Source: Diprion similis (Eukaryota; Arthropoda; Insecta; Hymenoptera; Diprionidae). From it: DNA of 64,000 nucleotides. The stretch is from positions 3,917,501-3,981,500 of the forward strand of contig NC_060107.1 in assembly GCF_021155765.1 (NCBI RefSeq). Direction: 5' to 3'. Of the stretch, positions 29,785-41,316 are shown one piece after another. Below the pieces are notes generated by a model. The model was not told the DNA's origin. It searched no databases and worked only from the letters and a program-made list of their open reading frames with translations. The position numbers were made by a program, and so were the translations under genes. Position 1 is the first letter of the stretch. The number at the start of each line of letters is the position of its first letter.

Positions 29785-29988
29785 GTTGATGTTAGTAACG
29801 TTAACGTAACGGAACATCATGGAGAATAAATGGTTGTAAAATTTTCGAACGACTTCCAAGGAATCGGCTTCTCAGAATATGAATATATTTTCTTCGTTAT
29901 GAATCACTAGCTGAATTTCAATCCTAAAGTTGCGAAGTAACGATTTTCCTAATCATGAATCGTTAAAGTAACGTTACCAACTTCAACT
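29785..29988. mobile_element. Palindromic repeat family P, copy 2
   Basis: Starts TTGATGTTAGTAACGTTAAC and ends AAAGTAACGTTACCAACTTC. Interior shares AAGTAACGATTTTCCTAATC with other copies. Confidence 0.78.
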
Positions 29989-30553
29989 ATATTGTTGCTA
30001 AGCATTTTGCAACGAACAATTTTCTAGCTCGTCTATCTTATAGCTCAATACAGAAATTTAAATTCACAGTCAGTTACGATTCTCGTCCAAGAAGGTACGA
30101 GTGTATAAAATAATCGTTCGATATCGTATTTCGTTCGTATATGACGTTGTTTACGCTGCAGCGTGGCAAAAGATTGAAGAAAAATGACTGCAAATCGATT
30201 CTGAGCAAATTTCAACCTACCGCAAAAATGAAAAAGTAGTTAATCACGTGTATCTCGAAGCTCGCGTTACGTATGCAATTGAAAAAAATGCCGCGTTTTC
30301 CCTTAGGTATGTACATCTCGACGAAGCGCCAGGCTCTCTTCAGGTCGACACCCCGGAACGTGATCGGCATGTTTCACCGCGTTTCCGCTAATTCATCCCA
30401 TCCTCCAAGCTCCTCCTCACGTCACGTACAAATCGTGGATACGTAGAGGTGCCGAGACCTTTCAGGAGTGGATAGATAGATGGATGGACGGATATCTATC
30501 TATCACGGTAAGGCTGCAAGGTGCATCAACCGACGACGTGTCCGTCGGTCGGA

Positions 30554-30606
30554 GCTTCGCCTTAGCTTCGCCTTGGCTTCGCCTTGGCTTCGCCTTGGCT
30601 TCGCCT
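30554..30606. repeat. 11 bp tandem repeat (GCTTCGCCTTG)
   Basis: Five nearly identical tandem units in a GC-rich stretch. Confidence 0.88.
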
Positions 30607-30974
30607 GAAGTCGGCTGCGCACCAACTGCACCAGACAGACAAAGAGTCCCGGTCGTTTGTTGATCTCACCGGTGCACGATGACCTCGCCACGGCGGTCAA
30701 GCCAGCTTGGTGTGGAGGGAGCTTCACGGCTCGCTTTCCTCCCTCCTCCTTCCTCCCCCCTCTCGGTTCCCGGTTCCCGGACCCTGCAGGGAAAGGTACA
30801 CGCGTCGAGCCCTCTTCATATCCCTCTTTTTACAGCCTCGAACCTACCAACCAACGCGATGCTCGTAGAAAAGATCGCCTTTGCTGCCCCTGCACTTCTA
30901 TTTGGGGGCGCTTTTGTCGAGACTGCAATGACGTTTCGGGTTTCAACGCTTTTGTTTACCGCAATTTTTCACGG

Positions 30975-31140
30975 GGTTGAAGTTTGTAACGGTTATATCG
31001 TAAGACGATATTTGGGTGGCGAAAATATTACTATTTTCTTGTTTTTACAATCAAATTGAAGAATACAAGTTCTCGGGATACGAGCCTGTGGCTTTTTTTG
31101 TTACGGTTTAATGAATTTTTAACAAATAACTTCAACATGA
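30975..31140. mobile_element. Palindromic repeat family P, copy 3 (diverged)
   Basis: Starts GGTTGAAGTTTGTAACGGTT and ends AACAAATAACTTCAACATGA, with the shared interior ATTACTATTTTCTTGTTTTT and GTTACGGTTTAATGAATTTT. Confidence 0.7.
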
Positions 31141-31423
31141 TCATTCTTTATCGAGGCGATGAAAAGCTCGGTTTTCAATTAAGTACGATCGTTTTCGGAC
31201 TTCCGTTCGCCGGGTGGTCAATTTTTTTTTTTCGCTACCTCTATCGTAATAATTAGACTCGACAATAAGTCAACGGATTTCTTTAATTGTAAACTTGGAA
31301 CTAAATAAATTTTGAGCGAAAAACGGCTGAGCTGTCCTTTGAATGTACCAATATTTGCAGAAATGCATATTTTTCTCCGTCGAAGATAGATCTTCGAAAT
31401 GGATGAACCTGTTAAGTGTACGT

Positions 31424-31634
31424 AGTACTCCTACCTTTACCAACCGAGCAAACTAACCCTTCTTCTTCCTATATTCAATGAACAAATGAACGGAAGAGGT
31501 TCAATGAGCTATTGTCGGACTGTTTTTATGCAATATTGAGATCCCAGCTGATCGCAAGAGCACCTTTTATTACCGAAATTAGTGTAATTTCTAATTCTCG
31601 TCTAGCGACCTCAGTCGGTAAAGGTAGGAGTATT
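31424..31634. repeat. Foldback element of about 211 bp with 25 bp arms
   Basis: AGTACTCCTACCTTTACC at 31424 is the inverted match of GGTAAAGGTAGGAGTATT ending at 31634, about 22 of 25 positions across the arm. Interior not obviously paired. Confidence 0.65.
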
Positions 31635-32680
31635 ACATTCTCTTAAAATAAAGAAATTTGCGTGCATTGATTCGGCTTCTTTTGATTCAGAATTGCAGAT
31701 TAGAATTCGTGCGAAATCTGCCAAGTTTTCTGCGCATGTTTACTCCAATGAAAACGTTCAAGGAATCAAATCAAAGCCGTGGCGTTGTCCTTGGGATATA
31801 TTTGAGGTATTTCCAACGACTTCCGAGGTCCCGAGGAGAATACCGTAGAGACCATTGTACTCGAGATTTCCATATGCGGTCAACTCGGCTCGATCCTCGC
31901 TCCCTGCTACGTGCTTGATTCATCCTTGTGTAGACAAACCAGTATCAGTAGTGGTTGTATGCACTTAGGTATACTTAGGAAGAATTCCCGAAGACCGAGG
32001 GCGTCACGATATCACATCCGCAGGACGAGGAGTTTGAAGAATAATTTTTGTCGAACGAATTTAGCGCCGCGTGTGCGTTATTCGGCATTGTACGATGAGT
32101 ATTCCGCACGCATTGCAATTTTGCGAGGAATGCAGTAATTACGCGTTTCTGGAGCTGCATGCGATTTTAACACTCTCGACTCGCATGAGAGCGTAACGGT
32201 TTTGTCGGAGGGAATGAGTCACGGTTGAAACCCTGTAAAACGTTCGCTAAAACGAGCGGATTTCGCGTTGGGTGCAGCGAATAGCGTTTGGCTATGTATT
32301 CCGCAGCTGCACAGTTCGACGCGTAGCAGCGAAGTGCGGTGAAAGTGGAAAATTGCCGTTGCCGGACGGCTATGAGGCGGCGATCAGCTAATGCGATCAC
32401 CGGGAATTCGTAGAATCGCGATCCCGCGCCTAGTTCGCGGATTCAAACTGAACCGCCCCCGCAGTCGAAACGCGCGGCTATAAGCTGCGAACCTTGAGGC
32501 GGCCGCGTGACGCGATTTGAAAAATATATCGAAGAGCGTGTAGGTGTGTCTTGTATGTAATGAGATTCGCTTATTTCGGGCATCCGTGTAATAACGCGCG
32601 GATACACCGCTGATCATTAATTGTTTGGCCCGAGACCCGCGATCCGTTATCCCGAAAACGCGTCAAACGCGTTTATAGAT

Positions 32681-32908
32681 GAGGCTGAAGTTGGTAACGT
32701 TATAAGTATAGCAATGATGGCAATGATTAACGTTTCAGAAAATTGCGAAATTCACGTTTGTAGGAATGTCTGAAATTCAGTAAATCATACAACAAGGCAA
32801 AACGTATTCATGTTTTGAAAATTTTACTATTTCAAAGTCACTATAATAGTCATTTTTCCCCCCAATTATGTTTCGTATTACGTTAAAGTTACTAACTTCA
32901 GCCTCATG
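32681..32908. mobile_element. Palindromic repeat family P, copy 4
   Basis: Starts GAGGCTGAAGTTGGTAACGT and ends AAGTTACTAACTTCAGCCTC. The first and last 14 or so bases are near-perfect reverse complements, the best-preserved ends in the family. Confidence 0.8.
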
Positions 32909-33666
32909 TTTATAGGTAAACCGCGATCACCTGATCGATTCTTCTGTAAATATATATCTGTAACGTTTGTTCGTGACATTTGTAAGCGTTTTATTTTATC
33001 CCCTCGTGATATATATATATATATATGCAGTCTATACGTCTATCCATCCGGATGGTATAATAGTCAGTTACGTAAGTCTTTGGACTTGCGACGACGACGG
33101 TGACCCCGTGTAAAACGGAAAACAAACCTGAACGACGCGAGGGGAAAATTAAAATTAAAATCAAACGTATATACATCTATATATATCTATCTACGCATAT
33201 ATGTATTATACTCATATATCGAAAGTATACGCACCAGGCTATGAGCTTTCGCTTAAATGCGAGATAGTTACTGCGATTTTTAACGAGCTTATAGACGCCA
33301 AGAACGCTTCACATGACGAGATCACCGAGTGATTGATGATTTTGAGAAACAAGCCAAATATCGTGAGTGTGTGTGTAACACCTATTTATACATATGTATG
33401 GATATGTATATTCCCGCGGTTTTTTCTTTCAGTTTTATACAACTGACTCACACTTTTTCATGTTTCACTTGAATCGCTAATTTTTCTACTGTACATATAC
33501 AGTTTTGTAATACCTTTCGTATTATATGAAGATTGAAGTAATCAATTCTACAAGTTGGAACTAAACATGCACATGCACACACGTGCTTAGTAGTGTATAA
33601 ATATAATGCGCGTGTGCATTTTGCCAGTGAAAGAATAATCGGATTATAAGTTTGAATTGTGTATTC

Positions 33667-33861
33667 CGAAGTTAGTAACAATATCGTAACGCGCCGTTTA
33701 AAAAAAATCACTATTTTCTTATTTTTACAGTGATTTTGAAGGAACTAGAATTCCAAAATATGAGTATACTTTGTTTTATTACGATTTAGTGAATTTCAAA
33801 CAGTTCGAAAATTGCGAAATAACGGTTTTTCCTCTGTACGAATCGTTACTAACTTCAACAT
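33667..33861. mobile_element. Palindromic repeat family P, copy 5
   Basis: Starts CCGAAGTTAGTAACAATATC and ends GAATCGTTACTAACTTCAAC. The interior order is inverted relative to copy 1 (CACTATTTTCTTATTTTTAC first, CGAAATAACGGTTTTTCC last), so this copy is in the opposite orientation. Confidence 0.8.
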
Positions 33862-34187
33862 GAATAAAAACCGCTGTTTAGCAAGGTCTTGTAATATTTA
33901 CGTATATTCGATTACACTGAACACGCAAAATATTACTACGATTCACCGCATTTCAGACGATTACCTTCAAGTTGCGAACTATCGAATTTTCCCAAAAATG
34001 CACCGTTATTACTACTAAACTGAAGCTAGCAGCTAGACGTTCTAATGTTCATTCGAATAAGGTAACGAAGGAATGAAAAAAATGAATTATGAGGATAAAA
34101 CTAAACTCCATTTTTCTACTTCCAAAAAGTTTAACACGTTTGGCTGCTACCTCTGACTACCAGCTTGAGCTTCATTGAAACGTTGCA

Positions 34188-34409
34188 TGAGGTTGAAGTT
34201 AATAAAATCAACGTAACGATACATGAGATAAAAAAATGACTATTGCCCAATTTCCGGGTAACTTTTAAGAAGTTATTAGTTTTTTACAATCAGTGGATCT
34301 CTTGTTTACAACGGTTCACTAAATTTTGAAAAGCCATAAACAAGCGAACTAACCATTTTTCCTAAACACGCATCGTTATACTATAACGTTACCATAACTT
34401 CATCCTCAT
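34188..34409. mobile_element. Palindromic repeat family P, copy 6
   Basis: Starts TGAGGTTGAAGTTAATAAAA and ends AACGTTACCATAACTTCATC, with related interior blocks. Confidence 0.7.
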
Positions 34410-34964
34410 AACATTGCAAACTTCAACCTTGTATTCAAAAGGCGAAACTCGCGTGGCTGGCGCGTGGTCTCGTCTCGATTCTGTAAAACGCGTTCCATGT
34501 GAAAGCGAGTCGAGCTAGGCACATAGGAATACGGAATAGGAGAGTGAGTAGGACAGGATCGGCGTTAAATCGTGTCTGAGGTATACCCACACATCCACGT
34601 ATCCTGGCGCTGAGCGCACACCAAGATTCCATCACACAACTTTTACACGTCGCGGTCGGTATCCGCACCCTTCTCGGAAAGCAGATGACAGTGCTGCAGT
34701 GCTGCAGGTCGGCCGAAACGTCCACACGGAACACGATACAGACGGCCCCGAGTGTAATGCACCTCACCTCGCCAGAGATGACGACGAGGACGACGATGAC
34801 GAGGGTGATGATGATGCTGCGGCGTTTTTAACTCGCCGCAGTCTCAGCTTCGAAATCAGGTTTTCTCGCCGCGTCTCGTCTCGCACGCTCCGAACTGATC
34901 GTATATCCGAAACCGAGTGTGTCAATGAATGTACGATACTAGTTTACGCGATTTTATCACGCTT

Positions 34965-34982
34965 CGTGTGGGGCCCCACACG
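34965..34982. repeat. Perfect 18 bp palindrome CGTGTGGGGCCCCACACG
   Basis: Exactly self-complementary, GC-rich, in AT-rich surroundings upstream of both flanking genes. Possible dimeric factor site; no assignment. Confidence 0.6.
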
Positions 34983-36061
34983 TGCGTCAATTTGGCATTT
35001 TGTATAATACACGTGCGGCTACAGTTCTCGACGTAATTTCCAGTAATATGTTATAGGCATATACCTTATACGTTATACAGGTTTAGAAAGGAATGTCAAG
35101 GATCGTACACTTGACTCGATATATTTTTTTTTTTTTCTACTGTCCTTTACGGTTGTTCGTTCTTAAATTTCATTGTTTGAATTTCTTCACATTCCACCTT
35201 CGGAAATCACCATTTAACACAAAACGACGGATTTTAAATGTTTTATATTATACTGCACTGCATTATCCAACGCGGTTTATATTGTTGCGGGAATTTTACC
35301 GTTTGCGAAATTATCTATGTGTAAAATATACTCTTAATTTATTTATAATAACGTGCGGATGTCCACGTGAACTTTAGTTTCCTCAGCGACATGGTTAAAA
35401 TTTTTTTTAATTATTTCGATCGTGAATTGCGCCAGCTTGGACACGCGAGATTGTAAATGCACGCTCCTACGGGAACGCACTTCGAAGATACATCCCCGTC
35501 CTGAGCGGAACCGGCATCGCACTGAAAACCGGCTGTAATCACAAAGCGGGAACCCTAAGCGTGCATCTTTCTCTTCAAAGCTCCATCTGTGATTCGAACT
35601 GACAAACTCTCCCGCGGTCAATATTCCCAACCAGTCTAGCTCCTACAGTTCGTTTCATTTTCTGTTTGAATTTTTTCCGAACTCCAAGTTCCACTTTCAG
35701 TCCGAGTTTAGACTATTTTTCAATTTCTTAAACTCAGCCTGGAGGAGCACTTACATTTTAGCAACAGTAAAATTCAACGAATAAGTTGCATGGATAGAAT
35801 TGAACGAGTTTCGCTGGCCTGTTATGAGTGTTTTGAAAACTATTGTACCTCTGTACATTAGTCTTTTGTTCAAGAATGGTGTTTTAAATAACAGGAAAAC
35901 ATTAACTCATCGACGAAAATCTAAAATAAGTTGTTATAAGCGATATAAACCAAAGCTAACGGATAGTCTTCTATTCAAATAATTGACACCAGGCCGCCAA
36001 AATTTTTATAGTTTCTTTCGACGGTAAAAGATGGCGATACTTGTCATAGTTCGAAATGTTC

Positions 36062-36077
36062 TGCCAGAGGGCGCTGC
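36062..36077 (+). promoter_or_regulatory. CTCF-like motif TGCCAGAGGGCGCTGC
   Basis: Resembles the conserved CTCF core (CCAG..GGGCGC), about 200 bp upstream of the Mvd ATG. CTCF occurs in insects, and the site lies at the edge of the gene-poor, repeat-rich block. Motif match only. Confidence 0.4.
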
Positions 36078-36274
36078 ACCTCTAGTTGAATAATATCCCA
36101 TCGACTTCGTAATCTTGCGGTTAGTTTATTTTACGTTGTTTATGTTGTGCCGCAGTTTCGGCGGTATAGGCGCCGAGTGGTTCACTCGAGTGGTTAGGTT
36201 AACGCATATTGTTGTATTTTAATTCTTGCAACGCGGCACATACGCGGCGTCAAAATTTCGCACTTTTTTCAACA

Positions 36275-38649
36275 ATGAATATCGTGACCTGCAAAGCGCC
36301 TGTAAATATCGCCGTAATTAAGTATTGTAAGTACGAAAATTAGTCGGTTTAAATTATTAGCGAAGTTTAGACTATGAGATTCGAGGAAATATGTAGTCAG
36401 GGCTAGAAAAATTACGTCGGACCACCAAGAGTCCACTTGCATAAACAGTTATTCGAAGATAAGAAATGAAACTTGCAATATACGAAATTAGAATAACAAT
36501 ATCGTCAGTGACCTTAAAGGTGGCTTGAACTAGTAAAGAATAGATTAAACCGAACAAATACCTGCTTTTGTCATATTTGAAATTCTTTAGAAATTTGTCA
36601 CAGAATTTCGAAAAACGTTTTTCATTATACGTTGTACATACGGGTATTTGTAATGCAGTAAATGTATAAGTTCCATTGTAATGTTAATATTTATTTGTTG
36701 AACTTATTTATTTTCAGGGGGCAAACGAGATGAGGATTTAATTTTGCCGATTAATGATTCTATCAGCGTAACGCTGCACACTGATCACGTAAATCTATTT
36801 TCCGATTTGAATATTATGCTTTTCGACATTCAGCTTACGAGCATAAATAATTTTACGAATTAACTATTTTTTAGCTCTGCGCAAAAACCACAGTAATGAC
36901 GAGCCCAGATTTTAAGGAAGATCGCATCTGGTTGAACGGAAGGTAAAAATGAACTGTTTATTTTTCAAGCCGAACATGTTGAAGTTAGTAACGTTATCGT
37001 ACCGATTCATGCTTAGCAAAAACCGTTATTTCGCAACTTTCGAGCTGTTTGAAATTCAGTAAACCGTAATTAGGCGAAATGTACTCATATTTTGCAATCC
37101 TAGTTCCTTAAAAATTATTATAAAAATAAGAAAATAGTGGTTTCTGCTCTTCGTTACGATAACGTTTTGACTGTTTATGAATCCAGGTGAAAGTTTCGAA
37201 CTCATACCAATATGCCGGATTTTATTTTTCAGTGAGGAGTCCATCGATAATAAGAGACTGCAAAACTGTTTGAAAGAAAGTAAGTATCAAACATGCATAA
37301 ACTTCTGAACAATGTTAAAAATGTATATTCGAATATTTAAACTGAACGAAACGCTATGATATTTGCAGTAAGGAAGCGTGCGAAGCTGGGAGGTGACGTT
37401 GGATCTTGGAAAGTTCATATCTGCTCGGAAAATAATTTTCCAACTGCTGCTGGTCTTGCTTCCAGCGCCGCAGGTTACGCTTGCTTAGTCGCTGCTTTGG
37501 CAGGGCTTTACAATGTCGAGGTAAGTCTCAAGGATTAAAAAACTCACCAATATTATAATTCATTTTTCTCGGGGGAATTTCGAACTTAAAATATATGGTG
37601 ATCGGTAATTTCAGGGCGATATCAGCGCGGCTGCACGATCTGGTTCCGGATCCGCTTGCCGCAGCGTCTTCGGAGGATTCGTACGTTGGTATTCGGGGTC
37701 TAAACCGGATGGCAGCGACAGTATAGCGAAGCAAATCGCCGCCCCAGAGCACTGGCCAATGAGAATCCTCGTTTTGGTTGTAAGTCTCCACGCTTATAGT
37801 CAACAGCGAGTGATGAAGAGTATTTTCGATATTGTTGTGCGAATTAAGTACAATAACTGCCTTTTGCTCTGCAGGTAAGCGACGCTACCAAGAAAGTTTC
37901 CAGTGCTATCGGGATGAAGCGGAGCGTTGCGACATCCGAGCTGCTTAAATACCGGGCTGAACATTCGGTGCCGCGAAGAGTGGAAGCAATGACTAAAGCT
38001 ATAATTGATAAGGATTTCGCAAAATTTGCGGAACTCACAATGAAAGACTCCAATCAGTTTCACGCCACCTGCCTCGATACATTTCCACCTTGCGTCTATA
38101 TGAACGACACTTCACATGCTATTGTCGAAGTTATTCACGCGTACAATGCAGCCGCTGGAGAAACGAAGGTTAAAGATACAAGATCGCCGAAAATAATGTT
38201 GAAAAAGAAGGATTGATCCTGAATATATTAATTTTTTCATTTTCAGGTAGCCTATACCTTTGACGCAGGTCCCAACGCTACCCTGTATCTCTTGGAAAAA
38301 GATGTTCCGGAAGTTATCAGTATTCTAAACTATTATTTTCCCACAATTGGTGGAGGTCATATCGGCGTCGAGTATCTGAGAGGAATTCCTGTACAACCGA
38401 CGGTCGTTTCAGAGGTCTTTTTATTTTTTTTCGATTGTCCAAGTCTTGCATCTCAAACACAAAGTCGATTTTTAAATGGCTTTTCACTCGTTTTAGGATT
38501 TCTTACGTCGGATTGACGCCAAGCGACAAAGCCCGGGAAAAGTGAAATGTATCATTCACACGTGTGTCGGTGATGGGCCGCAAATATCGCGCGAACCGGA
38601 AGACCATCTTCTCGATGGTAGTGGTTTACCACTAAGGAGAAAAACGTAG
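36275..38649 (+). CDS. Mvd: Diphosphomevalonate decarboxylase, complete
   Basis: ATP-dependent decarboxylation of mevalonate 5-diphosphate to isopentenyl diphosphate, cytosolic last step of the mevalonate pathway; in insects it feeds juvenile hormone and prenylation rather than sterols (family knowledge). Nine exons: 36275-36326, 36718-36788, 36875-36942, 37233-37279, 37369-37520, 37615-37779, 37875-38168, 38247-38414 and 38497-38649, 389 residues with all phases joining; human is 400. GHMP-kinase-fold motifs: [16 protein letters not shown] at the N-terminus, the nucleotide loop [14 protein letters not shown] (about 104-117), [11 protein letters not shown] (about 137-147) and FDAGPNA with the catalytic Asp at about 289. 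No defect seen. Intron 3 contains a copy of palindromic repeat P. Confidence 0.96.
36978..37169. mobile_element. Palindromic repeat family P, copy 7, inside Mvd intron 3
   Basis: Starts GTTGAAGTTAGTAACGTTAT; the right end is truncated or diverged (TTCGTTACGATAACGTTTTG). The interior matches copy 1 closely (CCGTTATTTCGCAA, AAATTCAGTAAACCGTAA, ATGTACTCATATTTTGCAA). Same orientation as copy 1. Confidence 0.78.
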
Positions 38650-38797
38650 AGGATGAAAACGAAAAAGAAAAAGAAAGCATCACGGGAATCAAATGTACCT
38701 ATTTATTTTAATTAAACTCAAAAAAGGTATTATATTGAGAACGCCTATTACGTGCTAAAATTTATTTTCAGATCCACCTTATAAATCAGAATCATTT

Positions 38798-38954
38798 ACA
38801 AGGAATACTTCTCAATGCCCCAACAGGGATTTTGGTCATACATTTTTTTGGTAGTTTGAGGTCCCAATAAGAAAATCCTAAAACCGTTTGCCTGCAAACT
38901 CAGATTTTCAATATGACCAAAATCCCTGTTGGGGCATTGAGAAGCATTCCTTGT
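38798..38954. mobile_element. Foldback element, 43 bp arms with one mismatch
   Basis: Arm 38798-38840 (ACAAGGAATACTTCTCAATG...) and arm 38912-38954 match as reverse complements at 42 of 43 bases, with a 71 bp loop. It starts about 150 bp after the Mvd stop codon, so it may be transcribed in the Mvd 3'UTR. Confidence 0.87.
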
Positions 38955-39292
38955 TAGCATATCTCGTCTGATACCGAAACGTTGATTATTATATTATTAG
39001 GCTCATTAGCAGAATATGTTTGTCCTACTCAACGTCTGCATTAGGTATTCTAAAACACGTATAGAATACCGCGGTCATTAGTCGATTTAGCGCCGCGTAA
39101 GCGGCAATCGGCGATACACGGTCGTTCTTGCGCATGCCCAATTCGTTAGCCGCTAAATCAATTGGAGGGTCATTGTGTTGTCATTTTACCGTTGTTGCGG
39201 CACCGAGTTCATCGCCGTCGTGTAGAATACTAGTACCATCCAGGAACTAGTGTCCGTTGATACTTCCTTCCAACTGATCAGCCGAGAAAACC

Positions 39293-41316
39293 ATGAGCTC
39301 GTTGCATCTTAGCGCCGGTAAGCCGCATTGGAAATATAAACTATAAAGACCCAATTTCGCAAGAATACCGGTGTTCGATTTTATTGCGTCAATTACTTAT
39401 CTACAGTCAATGCCACGCTGCGTCGACACCACTCAACTCGTTTCAAATTTTTTTTAATTTAGGACAGTTCATTACTGCGTATTTCGCCGTGTTCTCGTTC
39501 TCCAAATCAATGCATATCTTAACTGATAGCAATTCTATCTCAGCACGTAATCTTCTACTCATAAAATTTACAAATTTTTTATCTTTACTTCAAGTACCAA
39601 CTGATTGTTTCAAGTGTCGGTGAATAATGCGAATGGTATGCCGGCAGACATTTGTCGCTTATTAACCAATTAACGCTTATAAGACTGAGAATGTTATTTA
39701 ATATTCAATTCAGCTTATGCTCAAAGTCAGGTCTATTTTTAGCGCAGACTAAGAACAAAAAAATGCTAACGTTTATCGTATTATATAGTCTATTCGCTGA
39801 TTTAACGTCAACGCTCACGTTATGATTGTTTTCGGTAAAAAATTAAATGCTTAGAATAATGGAAAACGTTTGTAACACAGGCTAATTAGCTTTGGCTTTC
39901 ATTTTTCTAAAACCCGTTTGTCTTTATTGATCATTGACAATTTGCTGTAAGAATTATTTGGTCTATACAACATGGATCAAATGATTGATCAAATTTTCAA
40001 TTTTTCAAAAAACGCATGATATAATTAAGGGTTTTTTCCGTTCGTTTCATTTCAAACGTTAAAAGTCACGAACTCATTAGAAACGGAACTTTTATCGCTC
40101 AAGGAAAGAGGATTTGAATTAAATTTCCAAGTAATCCAAATCAATGTAAACCTCTTTGCCCAGAATAGGAATACCGTAATTTCCTTTCTTTATTCAATGT
40201 GGCCCTCTCACAATGCGGGAAATTTTTATATTAAAGGATCTACCCAGCCTGCTCCAGTGGATGGGAAGGCACGTTTATACAGTATGAAATTTTGCCCTTA
40301 CTCTCATAGAGCAAGGCTAATACTTACACTGAAGAACGTACCTCATGACATAGTAAACATAAACTTGAAATCAAAACCGGAATGGTATCATGAAGTATGT
40401 ATAAATTTATTTTTTCCAAATGTTCGAACCAGCATAATTTTTCCTGTTCAAATAACAGGTAACATGAAGAGAAATTTCGTTTAGTGATTTCAATAATTCT
40501 TCTCTGCAGATTAATCCTAATGGAAAAGTTCCTACTTTCGTAGATATCGACGGAAAAGTGGTGGACGATTCTTTGGCTATTGCCAATTATTTGAATGAAC
40601 GTTATCCTGAGCCATCTTTATATCGTGAAGAAACCAAGGCTCGTGATGTAGAACTGATCGATAAATATGGAGTGGTATGATATTAATTATTAAATTCTCA
40701 AGAATCAATCACAAAAGTATCTTTTAACGTGACTGGATTCGGAATAGGCTACACCAAGCTTGAAAGATTATTACTATCGCTAAGGTAGTTCTGATGTTAC
40801 AGATAACTAGCCTTTTTGGTGCCTGTATTCACAAAAGGGATACTAGACCAGTACAAGAAATAGTTGAGGAAATAATAGGACACTTCGTAGAGTACGAAGA
40901 AGAATTGGCAAAACGGGGAACAATATTCTTTGGAGGTTTGTACAATTGTAAAATGGACATTCATAATCTGTATTTCTATAATAAACGAATTTTAGGAACT
41001 GAACCAGGGATGCTGGACGTTTTGATGTGGCCGTGGGTAGAACGGGCTAAAGCACTTCCACTGGCTTTTGACCAGCCATTGAATTTCGACAAAGAAAAGT
41101 TCCCGCACCTCGTAAGTTTGTTAAAAATGACTTAGATAGATCTAATGGTCAGTGAAAAAAATTACAGTATCGCTAATCACGGCATTTTATATATTGTAGA
41201 TGAAATGGATAAACGGTATGAAAGGCCAGAAGTTTGTACAAGAAAATTTTGGATCTTTCGAAGCATTTGCCAAAGTTATCAAAGCTCAGGATGACGTTGA
41301 TTATGATAGCATTTAA
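39293..41316 (+). CDS. GSTO1: Omega-class glutathione S-transferase, complete
   Basis: Glutathione-dependent thioltransferase/dehydroascorbate reductase; in flies omega GSTs also act in drosopterin synthesis (family knowledge). Six exons: 39293-39317, 40237-40394, 40510-40674, 40803-40935, 40996-41111 and 41200-41316, 237 residues with all phases joining. The N-terminal thioredoxin fold has LYSMKFCPYSHRARL with catalytic Cys28, the omega hallmark in place of Tyr/Ser, then INPNGKVPTFVD (cis-Pro loop) and DDSLAIANYLNERYP. The C-terminal helical domain ends with DYDSI. Exon 1 encodes only MSSLHLSAG; its join across a 919 bp intron to the AAAG acceptor at 40236 is the weakest point. An AATAAA lies at 41408. 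Confidence 0.94.

Larger units (their letters stand above)
26814..36274. other. Gene-poor intergenic block between capon-like and Mvd
   Basis: About 9.5 kb between the divergent capon-like and Mvd start codons. It should hold both promoters and the capon-like 5'UTR exon(s), which I cannot place. No ORF here shows a recognisable domain. The block holds foldback elements (28139-28220, 31424-31634), at least six copies of a roughly 200 bp palindromic repeat, a GC-rich stretch with an 11 bp tandem repeat (30554-30606), and a CTCF-like motif just upstream of Mvd. Confidence 0.6.

Noticed and set aside
30657-31059. Two overlapping plus-strand ORFs of 107 and 126 codons
   Set aside because: Overlapping frames in a GC-rich, stop-poor stretch; no recognisable domain, and the 3' part of the longer one runs into repeat family P.
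34435-35007. ORFs of 102-110 codons on both strands
   Set aside because: They overlap antisense and include a GAC/GAT acidic microsatellite; no domain.
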